A stretch of 34,704 nucleotides of DNA from Fomitopsis serialis (GCF_022376445.1 NW_025955367.1:1-34704); one strand, 5' to 3'. Shown: positions 11,501 to 23,009, numbered from the stretch's first letter. A program made the numbers and translations. The notes: a model not told the origin generated them from the sequence alone.

Positions 11501-13009
11501 TCACGTCTCCGACTTCTTCTTGAACTTCAGAGCCTTCAACTTGGGATCGGGGGCATATGGGAACTGCAACGACTGCAGACCACGCGAGACGTCAGGATCG
11601 ACAGAGACCCGGGCAGTCGGCGCAGTCGAGGCCGAAGCCGACCAGCGTCGAGGTTGTGCCGAATGCGACGCGGCGGGGCGCGGTGCATTTGAATACGACG
11701 GAGAGGCGTTTCGGTGCGATTCAACGTCGCGCGGGGGCGCCGGATGCGGGCTCGAGAGACGCAGGGCGGTGAACGTGCCCTCAATGGGGGAGTGGCTCGG
11801 GGTCTCTCTGCCGCGTTGCAATTGCGCGGGACGTGGCGCAGCCGAGCGTGACTCTGGGCGTAGCGATGACTCGGTGGGGGTGCTAGGGAGCGAAGACGGC
11901 CCAGCTTGCGGTGCGGCGGGTATCGGGGTGCCTTCGTATTTGGGTTCTGGGATGGGACTGTATGCTCGCCGCTGCTTGAGCGGCCTGAACGTGTACGTCC
12001 CTTCGCGCCTCGGGATGGGCGGCTGATTCGGGAAGCGCTGTCAAGATGAAGGCATTGGTTTGTGAGACAGTATAAACCTAGTAGTGGAAGAGTGTCCGAA
12101 CCTTCAATTCGAACCGGCAGACTTTGAAACCGGACTTCCCCGTCTCTAGTGATGCCTAGGATACCATGGATTATTAGCAGATGGATTGACCGCCCATGAC
12201 TTGGTCTCTCACCCTGACTACTTCGTATAGTCCGTCGTATCGATATTTCTTGTCGCTGGGAGCTACTCAGGGGATACTTCCTGATCACATGGACGGCACG
12301 CTTACCCTCCAGGCGGCGCGAAGTCAGAGTCCAATTGACAGCCTCTGACGACTCGCACAGGTTCTCCAGTTTTCCATGATTTCTATATCATCGCTGAGAG
12401 ATGTACAGGTGTCAGAGAAGACGTCACTTACCCACAGAGCAGCGTTCCTATAATTGTCGAAGGTCTGGTCTTTGGTCTGAGGCCCTGCGTGCCACTACTT
12501 GCGCAAGCATTGACAGGCCCCACTCCACCAGTGAAACACCACGTACCGTGCCATCGAGTGCCTTGTCGTTCCCGCCAGACCCGGTATATATGCTGATCAG
12601 TGAGTACGCAAATCAGCAACTGTGGTCTCGTGTAGCGCCGACTGACGATACGAACATTCGGTCTCCTTCATCCACATCGTCTTCATACCCGCCCGACAAC
12701 ACGATGCTGTAAGCACCCTCCTCCTTAGTCCCATATATTCCAGCAGCGATAAACGGGTGTACAGCTGCATCGCTGCATTCCTGCCTGGTCGCAGAGGCGA
12801 TGGAGGTCAACGACCGTCGACCATAGATCCACGAGGCGCCGGAGATCACCGTACTCACCTTGACGCCCAGTACGTTCCGATCGGGACGTCAGGGATGTGT
12901 CCGAAGACGTTGCTGCCGACGCCCTCATTGTCAGGGACACGTACGAGGATAGCAGGATGTCTTACGGGCTGTGCGTGCGCCCTGCACGAGCGGGACTTCG
13001 TGCAGACAT
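11501..13009 (-). CDS. SRA-YDG domain protein (modified-cytosine reader)
   Basis: Nine exons: 13009-12966, 12912-12859, 12784-12656, 12592-12547, 12494-12432, 12382-12306, 12255-12213, 12155-12102 and 12037-11501. They give about 348 aa, and every junction is phase-consistent with introns of 49-74 nt. The SAD_SRA fold spans about residues 16-180. In order it shows VFGHIPDVPIGTYW, the GAYSIVLSGGYEDDVD block, YTGSGGN, the KDQTFDNYRNAAL block, PVRVVRG, the diagnostic YRYDGLYEV and GKSGFKVCRFELKR. The C-terminal third is Pro/Ser/Arg-rich and probably disordered, ending in a lysine cluster. SRA domains of UHRF1-type proteins flip out and bind 5-methyl- or hydroxymethylcytosine. No RING, PHD or SET domain is present here, as is common for short fungal SRA proteins (family knowledge). 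It lies in the nucleus by inference. Donors at 12655 (GTTCGT) and 12101 (GTTCGG) are the weakest. Confidence 0.88.
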
Positions 13010-13352
13010 GGTAGTATCTGATCAACAGAGGCTATGCTGGTCCAGGTAAGTCTTCGACTCTTCGACACAATCGCTCACGCTCAATTCAGAACTCCGATGC
13101 GGCACCTTATTCTCAGGCTGAGAATGTACTGTACACATGCCCGGCATCATTATACTGACCTCTTTATTGTCAATGTTCTCTGCAGGGTTTCGTGGTTGTA
13201 CCTATTCGCTGCAGAACTCTGCCTGACAAGTGAGCTCGGGAACGTCGATCATTCTGAGTGACTCGGAGGCACTATCATCATGGGGACTACTGGTACAATG
13301 TATGTCTTCTTCTACGGATTCATTGTCTACACTTCGATGACAGCAGCATTTC
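13010..13352. other. Spacer between TUDOR copy B and the SRA gene
   Basis: 343 bp between two minus-strand genes; presumed SRA promoter. No gene is supported. Confidence 0.4.
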
Positions 13353-13885
13353 TCAGGAAGATCCTTGTGTACGCGAGAGGGTCTCTGGGTTATGTGCGAC
13401 ATGGCAACCATGCTACGTCGCGTCGCCGTCAGAAACAGAACGCCGAGTCACTCCCCGGACCAAGTCACACTCACCTGGTCTGTGAACACGACCTACGAGC
13501 GTCGCGTGGAAAGTCAGCAAGAGCATCGAGCGACCCCTACGGTAGTTGCAGACATCGTACCTTCGGAGGATTCCTCACGGGCGTACCGAGCTCCTCGGAG
13601 AACTGCCTCGCCTCCTCCTGGCTCTCGGCGATCGCCTCCACCTGACGAAAATGCCTTGCCTCAGTTTCCGTTTTCGCAAGAATTACAGGGGCCGGGGCTC
13701 TACCTCGCCCTCCCGAGTGCCTCCTCGGAACTCGGTAGAAACGGTATGCCCGATCTCGATGGGCTGACCGCCTTTCCCTCGAATCTCGTCGACGTCCTGC
13801 ACAGCGGTAAGGACTGGGAATAGCGCGTCGTAATCGTATGGCGCTCCACTGACCGGCAATGTGTCTGGATTGAAGCGAGTTGCAT
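13353..13885 (-). CDS. Small Hva1_TUDOR-type protein, copy B
   Basis: Proposed exons: 13885-13850, 13796-13704, 13641-13561, 13492-13475 and 13412-13353, about 95 aa. The last four are phase-consistent, and the last three match copy A exactly in length (81, 18 and 60 nt). The Hva1_TUDOR (DUF2945-type) fold is shown by GGQPIEIGHTV, FRGGTREGE, the EEARQFSEELG stretch, NPPKVVFTDQ and VAHNPETL. The family is small basic fungal and bacterial proteins of uncertain biochemistry. Compared with copy A, several conserved positions differ (GHTVSTEF against GDIVYTKI; HGCHVAHNP against HGHRVAHNP), so this copy may be under relaxed constraint. The first exon is the least certain part: its donor (GTGGAG) is poor. 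Confidence 0.68.
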
Positions 13886-14282
13886 GGTTATTGCTGGCTA
13901 GGCACAGTGGAGGTTTTTCTGAGGCTGAACCTGACTGGTGCGTATCTGGTGCTCCGCTACGTGCCTACTACTCCACCTGACAATCCCGGCTTTACTCCAC
14001 AGTGTGAAGTCATGGATGTCGATGAGGAGTGTAAGTTTTTCGACAGAACCTCCCCACTCGGTAGTAGGCGTCACTCTTCACAGAAGTCTCCAAGTACGAG
14101 GCGCCAATGGGGTGGTCGCCATACCTCACTGCTTCGCGTTGCCGACGGCACTATTAGTACTGTGCGAGGCGCGGAATGCAGGAGGTTCAATTAGGTACGA
14201 TGCGTTATACAGTACAGGTTATACGGAGCCGCCCACGTCCTTCTAGCTCAAACCTACACCTCGACGCGCGGCCGGCTGGAGC
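13886..14282. other. Spacer between the two TUDOR copies
   Basis: 397 bp with the presumed promoter of copy B and the 3' flank of copy A. No further gene is supported. Confidence 0.4.
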
Positions 14283-14795
14283 TCAGCCAGAACCATCGAG
14301 ATGAGTGAGCGTCCCCGGGTTATGTGCGACGCGATGGCCATGCTATCCAAAGCGTATCACAGTCAGTTTATCCACTGCAGCACACCAGCGCCGACGAGAT
14401 CACTCACCTGGTCAGAGAACACGACCTGCGACAGAGCTCGGGGATGTCAGCGATGCCGCGTGAGTATAGTGGTTGTGGTCCGCACCTTCGGCGGGTTCTT
14501 CACGCTCGTCCCCAGCTCTTCTGAGACCCGCTCGGCTTCCTCCTGGGTCTGCGCGATCGCCTCGACCTGCATCTATTCAGTCTCCGTACACCGGAAGCAC
14601 AGCCGAGGAGGGTTGGTGAGGATGGGAGGGAGGGAGGCTCACCTCGCCTTCGCGCTTCCCGCCGCGGATTTTGGTATAGACGATGTCGCCGACCTCGGTC
14701 GGCTGGCCGTCCTTCTGCTGTTTGCGTCGAGCTGTAGGAAGTACTGTCGAATGAGTGGCGCGTCATACGGCCAGTCGCGTACGCGGTGAGGTCAT
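14283..14795 (-). CDS. Small Hva1_TUDOR-type protein, copy A
   Basis: Five exons: 14795-14783 (13 nt), 14731-14643 (89), 14566-14486 (81), 14425-14408 (18) and 14342-14283 (60). They give 86 aa, with introns of 51-76 nt and all phases consistent. Almost the whole protein is one domain: KDGQPTEVGDIVYTKIRGG, KREGEVEAI, NPPKVVFSDQ, then HGHRVAHNPGTL. Residue order and length match the Hva1_TUDOR (DUF2945) family, whose members are typically 70-90 aa and function is poorly known; a TUDOR-like barrel binding ligand or chromatin is possible but not shown. The 18-nt exon encodes only VVFSDQ. It lies head to tail with copy B and the SRA gene. The tiny first exon is inferred from phase and a GTACGC donor. 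Confidence 0.78.
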
Positions 14796-16927
14796 CGCGG
14801 TCGGGCACGCCACCTCCGGTCATCTCAGATCTCTCAGTGTGGATTCAAAGTAGTTCCGTTTCTGACTCGTTTGGGATGTCGATGTACGCGTCTGCGCGCG
14901 ACGGACGGGGTTGGCGGGAATGGGAAAGCTTGCTATGACGCCGAACAGAAAGAAAGACGTGCTGAGCCATACTCAGCACACGGTGTCCGAGTGTCGAGAA
15001 AAGAGTACGAGCAACGACGCCTGTTTGACAGAAAGTGAGGCTGGCAGGGAAATGTATGGGCATCGGTGGGGCTCTAAGTACTCTTCAGAACGAGGAGGTT
15101 GTCGATATTATTGCAAGAACGTGGTACCTGACATACAGATGTACCGGACATGGCTGACGCCGTGGTACACGCTCGCCAGGCCAGTGATAATTCATGAGGA
15201 CACAAGCGGCTCGCTGAGGCGCCCTCGGGTGGTGGGCCCTGGCTCTTCCCGTGTATACGGACCCGAAGTACCCGCATACGCCGCCCGAGGCTAAGTCTTG
15301 GCGGGCTACCATCTGCGCGATCCCAAGTGCTGAGAAGGCTGGTCAAGCCGAACACCGCGGACCCACGTCCCACCATATGCCCCTGTGCATTTCTGTGTGC
15401 ACCCGTCGTTCCATGCGTGCTCGCGGTGAAGCCACGCTGGACTCAGGGTCGCGAGCGGGAGTGCCCGCGTCCACCGGAGGACGAGAGTTTGCTGGAGCCG
15501 GTGGACACGGGCCGCCGGGGCTATTCGGGAGCGCCAGTCGATGTCAGGAACGAAGTCAGCTTGGGAGCTCGGACAATGCGCTGTAGGCCGGGGGCCGGTG
15601 ACCGGCTATCTCGCAGTCGAGTGCTTGGAGGGGATGGTGCGGTCTTATAGCACGGGACAGACGCGGGCTGTCTGGTCAGCTGATGGACGTGCTGTTGGGA
15701 TTGCGTTCGGCGCTGCAGTACATAAGTTTGGCGTGTCCGGACGGAGGAAAGGTAACCTGGAAGGAGAAACGCTGTCAGCTTGTCTGATGAACGAACCTTA
15801 GCTGTAAAGAGCACGTACTGGGTACGTACTGCTATAAGGACGAACATGGACGAACGGGGAGAGAGCGGCCCACGGGGCCTCGTATGCCAGTCGGAGCGTT
15901 AAGCCTATCCGTCAGTTCTTGCGCGAGGATGGGAATGGTGGGATCCGCTAGTTCCTGAATTGGGCGGGTGAGAAGGTGGACGTGAACCTACGATGGTGGT
16001 ACTTAGACGCTGCGCGGTCTGCATATAACGTATACGAGTGAACTGTGCTCCTGCCGCAGGTGAGACCCGTCAGGACTGAGACTGAGGCTGTCCGTGGGTT
16101 GTTCATCTCCGGCCGGGCTGTTCGTTCATCTCGCGTACGCGCACGACCGGAAGCGTGTGCCACGCGTCACATCGCCCCGACTTATCGGCGCAGACTCGTG
16201 TGTGTGCGGTTGCGTTCGAACGAGTCGCGGACAGAGGGTTTGGGGAAAGCCACCGCAGACTCATCATGAGATGCGGGTATTTATGTAAACCCCACAGCAC
16301 CCCGCGAAACGATCACACCGCAAATAGCCTGGAGGCTGCGAAGTCGAGGAGGAATGCCGTAGATGGTAAGGGCCGGTGCGGTTACCCGCTGACGACAGGT
16401 GGAAGTGGGCTGCGCGGATGAACTGACTTGACGTGCGATATATAAGAGGGGCTGCGACAGAGGGCTGCGAGAGTGTGGCGAGAGGCTGCTGCCAGTGGCA
16501 GACGAGGCGGATGGCGGGCGCCAAGTTGCCGGATACGGGGATCACGTGGGGGAGGCAGTGCATGTTTGGGGGTGTTGTGGCCGGGACGAGGGGCTCGCTG
16601 TCGGCCGTTTGGCGACACCTTCTCGTCTGCCCCCGTTCTCGGAAAGCGATCCTCATCACGATATTTCCGATCTGCATTTGGTGCAGTACTACCGCTTCCG
16701 ACCCACGTCGCCTCGCGAGTCTATTCCGAAGCCTGCCAGGCCGTCCGCCTGCATTGTCGACGTGGCCGTGTTCTGAATGTAACCGTCTCCTTCTTCTCAT
16801 GTCCCGTAGTACACTCACCCCGATCCACCCTCCCTCCCAATGCAGATAGCCGCCACATCCCCGTCAGCTGTCCGTTCCCAAGCCTGTGTGCACGTCCACC
16901 GTATCATCACTCCCCCGCAGCATCGCC
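14796..16927. other. Long intergenic region, divergent promoters
   Basis: 2.1 kb between TUDOR copy A (minus) and the plus-strand gene at 16928. GC-rich with many short open frames on both strands, but no splice-supported gene or known motif. The last 300 bp before 16928 are pyrimidine-rich on the plus strand, typical of basidiomycete promoters. A decayed gene around 15.1-15.7 kb cannot be excluded. Confidence 0.4.
16439..16446 (+). promoter_or_regulatory. TATA-box-like element
   Basis: TATATAAG followed by a purine run. It is the only strong TATA-like site upstream of the gene at 16928, but it lies about 480 bp from the ATG, so it would imply a long leader. It may be fortuitous. Confidence 0.3.
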
Positions 16928-19707
16928 ATGGCGCGCTCAACGCGTGTCGTCCCAAAGTCCAGCCCGAGGTCCCCCAAGACCTCTTCGGGCGTGAACCAAT
17001 CCCAGCCACCCGTTTCTCCCAGTCCGAGACGTTCGTCCCGTTTGCATAGTAGCCCGTCTCGGCCTGCCGCCTCCCGCACGACGGCCACATCCGCGCCACG
17101 CGCTGCTGCCCCCACAGATCGAGAGGCCGAGAGCCGGTGCGGCGACAGCCGCCACCCGACAAATGAGCCCCCGTTCAGCCTGAAACAGCACGAGCAGCCG
17201 CAGGAACAGGAGCAGCAGCAGCCTGTGCCCCCCGTCCTATCGGGGAAAGCTCCTCTCGCCAGGGGATCGGCGACACATCTGCCCCCAAATGCGGACAGCC
17301 CGCGCTCGCCCAACAAGCTTAAGCGGCGCCGCGGGCTCGATCATTACGATCTTGTCCCAATCCCATCATCTGCCCCCCAAGATTTAGACAATGAATTGAC
17401 TACGCCCCGGGCCCTCCGCGCTCTCAAGCGTCAGCGCCTCCATCTTCATATCGAAGCCCCAGCAACTCCTGAGCCTTCCCCTTCTGGGGTTAGGCACGAT
17501 AGCCCCCGCTCCCCAAGCCCCTCTTCGGGCGACATCACGTCCCAGCCCGAACCCGGGTGCCCAGAACCCCCGCCCAAGGAGGCCGATAACGATCTACGCA
17601 TCGTCGAGACCGACGCCACCGCACCTGCGGATTCTCTTGGAAAGGAAGAGCATCATGCCTCATATGGCGACAATGAAGCCGAGCGGCAGCAATTCGGGAG
17701 TGGCCTTAGCCTGTCGGCCACGAAGTCGCTCTCGCCGGCAGTGGCGGTCGATGCGTCCGTCGCCACATCGTCACACGAAGACGACGCGCTCGCCGAGGTG
17801 AGGGGTTTCGTGCGTGCAGGTCGGGGACGCTGCTGATGGCTCTGCGTGTTCGTTTTATAGCCCTCAGACGCGAATGTGCCAAGCACCGGCGCTGCCAGAG
17901 ATCTAGACACCGCTTCAGGGTAAGTGTGTTCGCTAACCACCCAGGCATGTGAGGCGACTGACACCATCCAACAGGGATACCCAATCCGTATCGGCTGATC
18001 GTTCTGCATCGCCGGCTCCCGCGTCTAACGACGCTGTCCCACAACCCAGGTAAGACATGCTTCCTGTATTCCGAGTTGCGATGAGAACCAACACGGCATT
18101 GTTCTCCCAGTGCCGCACCTGCGCCTGCGCAGAACGAGGATGCTCAGGAAGCGCCTGAACCGGCGTCTGTACCGGCGCCTACGGAAGCTCAGCCACAGCC
18201 GCCACTGCCCGCAAACCTGGCTGCCTACATGCCCACGCCGGAGGAGCGGTGGGCGCATATCGCTGCAAACTATGGTCTGACGGAGGAATCCAATATGACT
18301 TTGCCGTCGCACCGGTGGCGGGTGGCTGCGCAACGGGCAGGCGTGCGGGCGAGCCGCGGAGTGCGGCCGAAGAACCAGAAATTTGAGGCGTGGGTGGGCA
18401 CTTGGAGGTATGAGACGATGGTCCGCGTGGAAGCGATGTCAGTGCAATGATTTGTCTGGGTGTGTGGCACCTGTCCTGATGGGCCTTGCTTTAGGTTGGA
18501 GTGGGCGTCGTACGAGCTGGTTCGCGTGTACAATGACTTGCAGACGCGGGACGATCCCGTGGACTTCTACAACTTCTCTGCGGAGAATCTCCCGGATGAT
18601 GTTGCGGGGATGATGGACGTCGACGAAGAGGAAGAGGAAGCGAGCGATGCCTCCGCAGAAGCCGCTTCCGACGAAGATGATAGCGACGACGATGAAGACG
18701 ACGAAGACTTCGACGTCCCCGACGCCTCAAATGTTATCATGGAAGTTGACAGCATCGAGCCTGCGCCCGAGTTCGTGCAAGGCAGCTCGACAACGGCGAC
18801 TGCGCTAGACGTCCCCGAGGAGCCGAACAGAACCCCCGAATCACCGCCAGCCAATCTGACGATGCCCCCATCGTCGATCCCTCCTCGCTTCCGACATCTC
18901 ACCCCCAGGCTTCCAGGCCTTTTTTCTTTCCACTCAGGCACGTCCGATCAGCCTCAGCTGACACCGGACGGCCTCCCCTTCGTCGGCCGCGGTACGCCCG
19001 TCGACAAGCGGCGCCGCGACGACTGGGCGAACATCCGTCCCGCATCTCCCCGTTACCCCTCCCGGCCTCACTACACTACCTCTGACGAGGATTGGTTTTC
19101 GCTCGTCACCACGCCCTCCATCCTCTCGGGCAACACCTCGTCTCTCTCCTCCGACACTAACTTCGGCGTTCCGACCGAGGTCGGCCCGTTCTGCTGCACG
19201 CAAGACGGCCTCTACGGATCGGAGGGATCCCTGATCCCGCCTAAATATGATCCTCACGAAAGCGCCGCGGGTATGAGCACGGACGGGAACGCTGGCGCGT
19301 TCGATTACCCTGCCCCGCCGCAGGCCTGGATGCAGCCGCCCGTCCGCGAGTCGACGACGCCTTTCCCGGAGTTTCCCCCGCAGCTCACGGGCGACTTCCC
19401 GGGGAATGCCCCCGAGGCGGCGGCGTTCCCACCCGCGCCGCAGACGCAGGCGACGTCCACGGGCTGCATCCTCCACCACAGTCTGCTGGAGTGCCTCACG
19501 TCGGGCCTGGGCTGCGTGTCGGGCCCGTTCGCGGGCGTGCAGATGCAGATGCCGACGCCGCCCCCGACGCCGCCGATGGTCCCGTGTAACGTGGAGGCGG
19601 CGAACCCACCCGGCGTGCTCGGTGGGATGGACGTCGGCCCGTATGACGTCGCGATGGAATCGGTGCCCGTCCAGGCGTCCAGCGCACTGAGCCATGCCCT
19701 CGGTTAA
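16928..19707 (+). CDS. Large disordered, probably nuclear protein of unknown function
   Basis: Five exons: 16928-17797, 17861-17919, 17975-18049, 18111-18407 and 18495-19707, about 837 aa, all phases consistent with introns of 55-87 nt. The start ATG has the strong context GCCATGG. Residues 1-330 are Pro/Ser/Arg-rich with a Gln-rich patch and basic clusters (KLKRRR, LKRQR) that look like nuclear signals. One block of about 376-465 looks folded (PEERWAHIAANYGL, SHRWRVAAQRAG, FEAWVGTWRLEWASYELVRVYNDL). A strongly acidic Glu/Asp run at about 473-510 follows. The C-terminal 320 residues are Pro/Ser/Thr-rich with many Met-Gln-Met and Pro-Thr-Pro-Pro runs. I do not recognise the folded block. The acidic plus Pro-rich layout would suit a transcription or chromatin factor (inference). 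Confidence 0.75.
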
Positions 19708-21086
19708 GCGGTACGGCCCTGCGCGTCGTGGCATTGTTCCACCCCCGCCCCCACTCCTGCTCCGCCTGTCCGCAGTCCACGCTTACTGTCTCCTCCCTCG
19801 CCTCGCTCCGTGCCCTGTGCATCTCCTACCCGGTTATTGCGCCCGCGCTAACGTGGCGGTGCACCCCTTCATCTCGCTTCCTCCCGCAATCATCGTGTCG
19901 TCTGCACCATCGTGTCCCAAGCTCGCGCTGTCGTGTCGTTTTGCATCGCTTGCACTCAACTCTCCCCTGCTCTGCCAGTGCCACAGCGCCGTCCTCGCTC
20001 ATCCTCATCTCAGTCCGCCCAATCTCAGTTATAGTCTTAGTCGTACTGTACCCCCCGCAATCTGGATATTAGTAGTAGTTGGTCTTTTATGCTGTACTCA
20101 CATCGGTTTCCCTGGTGGGTTCGGACGTTTACCCGTTATCGTGCCCCGTCGCATACCCTGCTGTTGTATTATCATACCCGCGTGTCTGTACCTAGCGGCG
20201 TGACCATCCTTAATCATGTCCGGAATACACCTCCGGATCTCTGCTGCTGCCGCCGCTCTGTCTGAGTCTCTTCGCGTGCCTTGAGCTTATTGTGGGTGGG
20301 TGAGGCGAACCCACGTCGCGGGGCTGGACAGCGTGGTGGGTTCATTTTGCGCCGTGAGTACGCGTGTGGTCGTGTGGTGACGCACGCGGTGGTTCCTCGT
20401 TCATATCGCGGGGCGAGGCGGGGGCGATGGTCCGTGGATAAGCCTAGCCTGCGCAGCGGAGCCAGATCTCGCCCCGCCCTGTCTATTACCTTCCGCGTCG
20501 TTCGACGTAAGTACGCGCGGCGTGCGCGAGGCGGGAGCCTACTCGCAGCAGCTGGCTGCGTCAGGTCGATGCTGTACTGTGTTGGGCTCGTACCGCTCGT
20601 GCTGGCTGTGCGGGGTGCGAGGACCGGACCGCGGGGGTGTGCAGTCGAGTCGTGTATAAACAAATTATTAAGAGATGCATAGTATCCGAGAGAGCAGTCC
20701 TGATGGAACAGAATACTACAAGCAAGAGCACTAGAAAATGCAACAACGGGAGCCTGTCGTCTTAAGGACCGACGGGCTCTCCGTGGCATGAAGAGGAAGC
20801 GGGACCATAGTACTGTCAGTGAGTGCGGTGTGAGTACAGATGCGCGGGAAGGCTGAGCTGAGGTATATCTGTATGTTGTACGGTATCCGAGGCGTGGAGC
20901 GATGTAATCCGGGGATACGATGGGGTGATGCGTGCATGCTGGGTACGAGGGCACTTGGGATCCGGTTCCGGGATCATTGTCAGTCATCAGAGATGGAGAT
21001 GGGAGAAGAGCAATAGAGCGAACATTAAACCCGCCCGCGGCGCGTTGGCGGAGGCGAAGGGCGATTAAACCCAAAATGCCGTCGGA
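19708..21086. other. Convergent 3' intergenic region
   Basis: 1.4 kb between the 3' ends of the plus-strand gene (19707) and the CCCH gene (21087). It starts pyrimidine-rich on the plus strand, as expected for a 3' UTR. Long open frames on both strands have low-complexity, Arg/Pro/Ser-dominated translations and are GC-driven. Confidence 0.45.
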
Positions 21087-22831
21087 TTAGAGGAACGTCA
21101 TCGTTGACGAGGATGAGGGCGGCGCCCAGCTCTGTGAAAGGCATGAGTATGCTGGAGCAGGAGACGCGTGCTCGACATACCTTGTGCGCGGAACGCCCTC
21201 CGTGAGTCTGCCAGGGCTGTCTGGCTGGTGCGCCCGAGAAGAGGCCCAAAGCGTCGGTGTCCTCCTTGCTCCTCAGGGCTACGCTGACCCGCCGCGCATG
21301 GCCCGCGCGCTGCGTCTTCGGCGGGACGTACGGGAACTGCTCTTCCCCTTCCTCGGCGACACTCAATTTGTGCAGGTCCTCCATGATCGACTGCGGCACC
21401 GGGACGGTCGTGCGCGGGATGCTCGGGTCCCGGCGGTGCATCGGCTCTGCCGGGGTAGGAGTCGGGTGCCCCAGCAGCGGGTTCGCAGCGTAGATGAGGC
21501 GGTCGCGGAACGGGGGCGTCCTTGGATGGGGGGCATAGCTCGGGTGCATGGGCGCTGGCATGCGCGGCACGTCCAGGGCGAAACCCGGGGCCTCCAGGGA
21601 CGACATGGACGAGTAACTCGTGCTATACTGCAGAGGGGACGAGAGCGCGGCGGGGGAGACCTGGTGCTGCCATGGAGGCGACCCGAGGTACTGTCCGTAG
21701 CCCATGGGGACCATTGGCTCGTTGCTTCGCTGCGGCTCGTAGATGTGCAAGGACGGGACTGGCACGCTCGGAGCAGGGGGAGATGCCGGAAGCTGTGGCC
21801 GGAGAGGGAAGTAGGTGGTGCCCTGATACTGCACGGCTCCGCCGAGGGTGGTCTCGACGGGACTCGGTGGTTGCGCTCTCGCGGGCGACTCTATCGACGC
21901 CGGAAGTGTCCGCACTTTGGGTATTATTGGCTCTGGGTGCTTGTACCGGCAGAGCGCGCCCTTCGTGCAGTTCGGCCATTGGAGGCATGGCGTATGTCGG
22001 ATGACTATGAGCGAAATAACGGTCAGAATATATCAATATTTGGAGAGACGATTATACGCACACAGATGAGCCTGCACAGGATGGAGATAAGGGCAGGCTT
22101 CAACATGGCAGAGACCTTGGATGTACGCCCAGCAGTGGCTGTGTTTGGACCCAGCCTGCGGTGGCCCTTCGCCGTGGTTCCCTTCAGGAGGTGGCCGGCC
22201 GTCGGGGAACCTGACGTCCTCGAGAGCTATAGCTGCCAGCTCAAGATCGTGGATGCTACACGGAAGGAAGTCAAAGTCCGTAGACGGATGTCAGATAGCA
22301 AAGCACGTACTAATTGCACTCGTCGCCCAGCGGACACCATCCATGGTGTCGAGAAAAATGTCTGCACAACGAGGTTCGCCACGAAAGAGATCTATACTGC
22401 GGTGCGCTAGGCGGAGGCACAGAGATGTCCCTATTTACTTGGAACGTAGGAGGGGATGCCCAAGGTCGCGCAGTCGCGTTCAGCGCGTGTATAGGTCGTC
22501 CCATTTGAAACCATTGCAGAGGAGGAGCCGTTGAAGGTTGCGTTGACAACAATTGCGTGGCCTCTGGTTGAGTCTGAATTATCCGCAGAAATATTGGACC
22601 TCTGGAAGCGACAGCCGAATTGGCTATACTCACTGGTGGATATGTGGCCTGTGGCGTAGAAGAGGCCGGGAGTACGACGTGGAGGTACTTGCATCTCTCT
22701 CCCTGAGGGCAGTACCCGAGAGTATAATTGCGGCAGAGTTTCGGTGCTGGGACGCGTCAGGATGTGTGATCATCTATCATGGCAGTCATGGAAGACGTAC
22801 TGCGAGCCCTGTTATTCCTCCTGGGAACCAT
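21087..22831 (-). CDS. Four-finger CCCH zinc-finger protein
   Basis: Six exons: 22831-22801, 22746-22634, 22573-22311, 22255-22062, 22004-21181 and 21131-21087. They give about 489 aa, with introns of 49-60 nt (54, 60, 55, 57 and 49) and every phase consistent. Four CCCH fingers lie in the N-terminal half. ZF1 at 15-33 (CRNYTLGYCPQGERCKYLH) is C-X7-C-X5-C-X3-H. ZF2 at 118-138 is C-X9-C-X5-C-X3-H, and its last codons are built across the exon 3/4 splice. ZF3 at 177-194 (CWAYIQGLCHVEACPYLH) is C-X7-C-X4-C-X3-H. ZF4 at 207-223 (CLQWPNCTKGALCRYKH) is C-X5-C-X5-C-X3-H. Residues 224-489 are Pro/Ser/Tyr-rich and disordered. CCCH arrays usually bind single-stranded RNA, so a role in mRNA processing or turnover is likely. 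Finger spacing and number do not match the CPSF30/Yth1 five-finger layout. The last short exon is the least certain. Confidence 0.85.
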
Positions 22832-23009
22832 GTCCGGAATCCAGTGCGACGACGAGAAGCAGGAGTCGACTCCTTCCGTCCAGGGCGCTCGACACTTATA
22901 TGTCGGCGAAGGGCACAAAGCGTATGGGCGCGGATATAGATGGTCAACCGCACGTGCTTGTCACGCGAAGTATCAAAGCTGAAGTCGCGGGTCAAACAAC
23001 AAGCAGTTG

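Noticed and set aside
11536..12288. 250-codon open frame on the minus strand
   Set aside because: It overlaps the last three exons of the SRA gene in the wrong frame. The SRA frame has the YDG motif and splice sites, while this one gives Arg/Ser/Pro-rich sequence from GC-biased DNA.
16264..16818. 184-codon minus-strand open frame
   Set aside because: It lies in the pyrimidine-rich promoter region with no motif, splice support or good composition.
18934..19734. 266-codon open frame on the minus strand
   Set aside because: It is antisense to the last exon of the 16928 gene and is very Arg-rich, a typical shadow of GC-rich coding DNA.
20214..21074. 286-codon open frame on the minus strand
   Set aside because: It lies in the 3' intergenic region, is dominated by Arg, Pro, Ser and Thr, has no motif, and sits next to the real CCCH stop at 21087.
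21184..22410. 408-codon open frame on the plus strand
   Set aside because: It is antisense to the CCCH gene, whose zinc fingers and five phase-consistent introns are on the minus strand.
22431..22694. Alternative first exon for the CCCH gene starting at an ATG at 22694
   Set aside because: It reads a different frame from zinc finger 1 (CRNYTLGYCPQGERCKYLH at 22731-22675), which joins in phase to the ATG at 22831.
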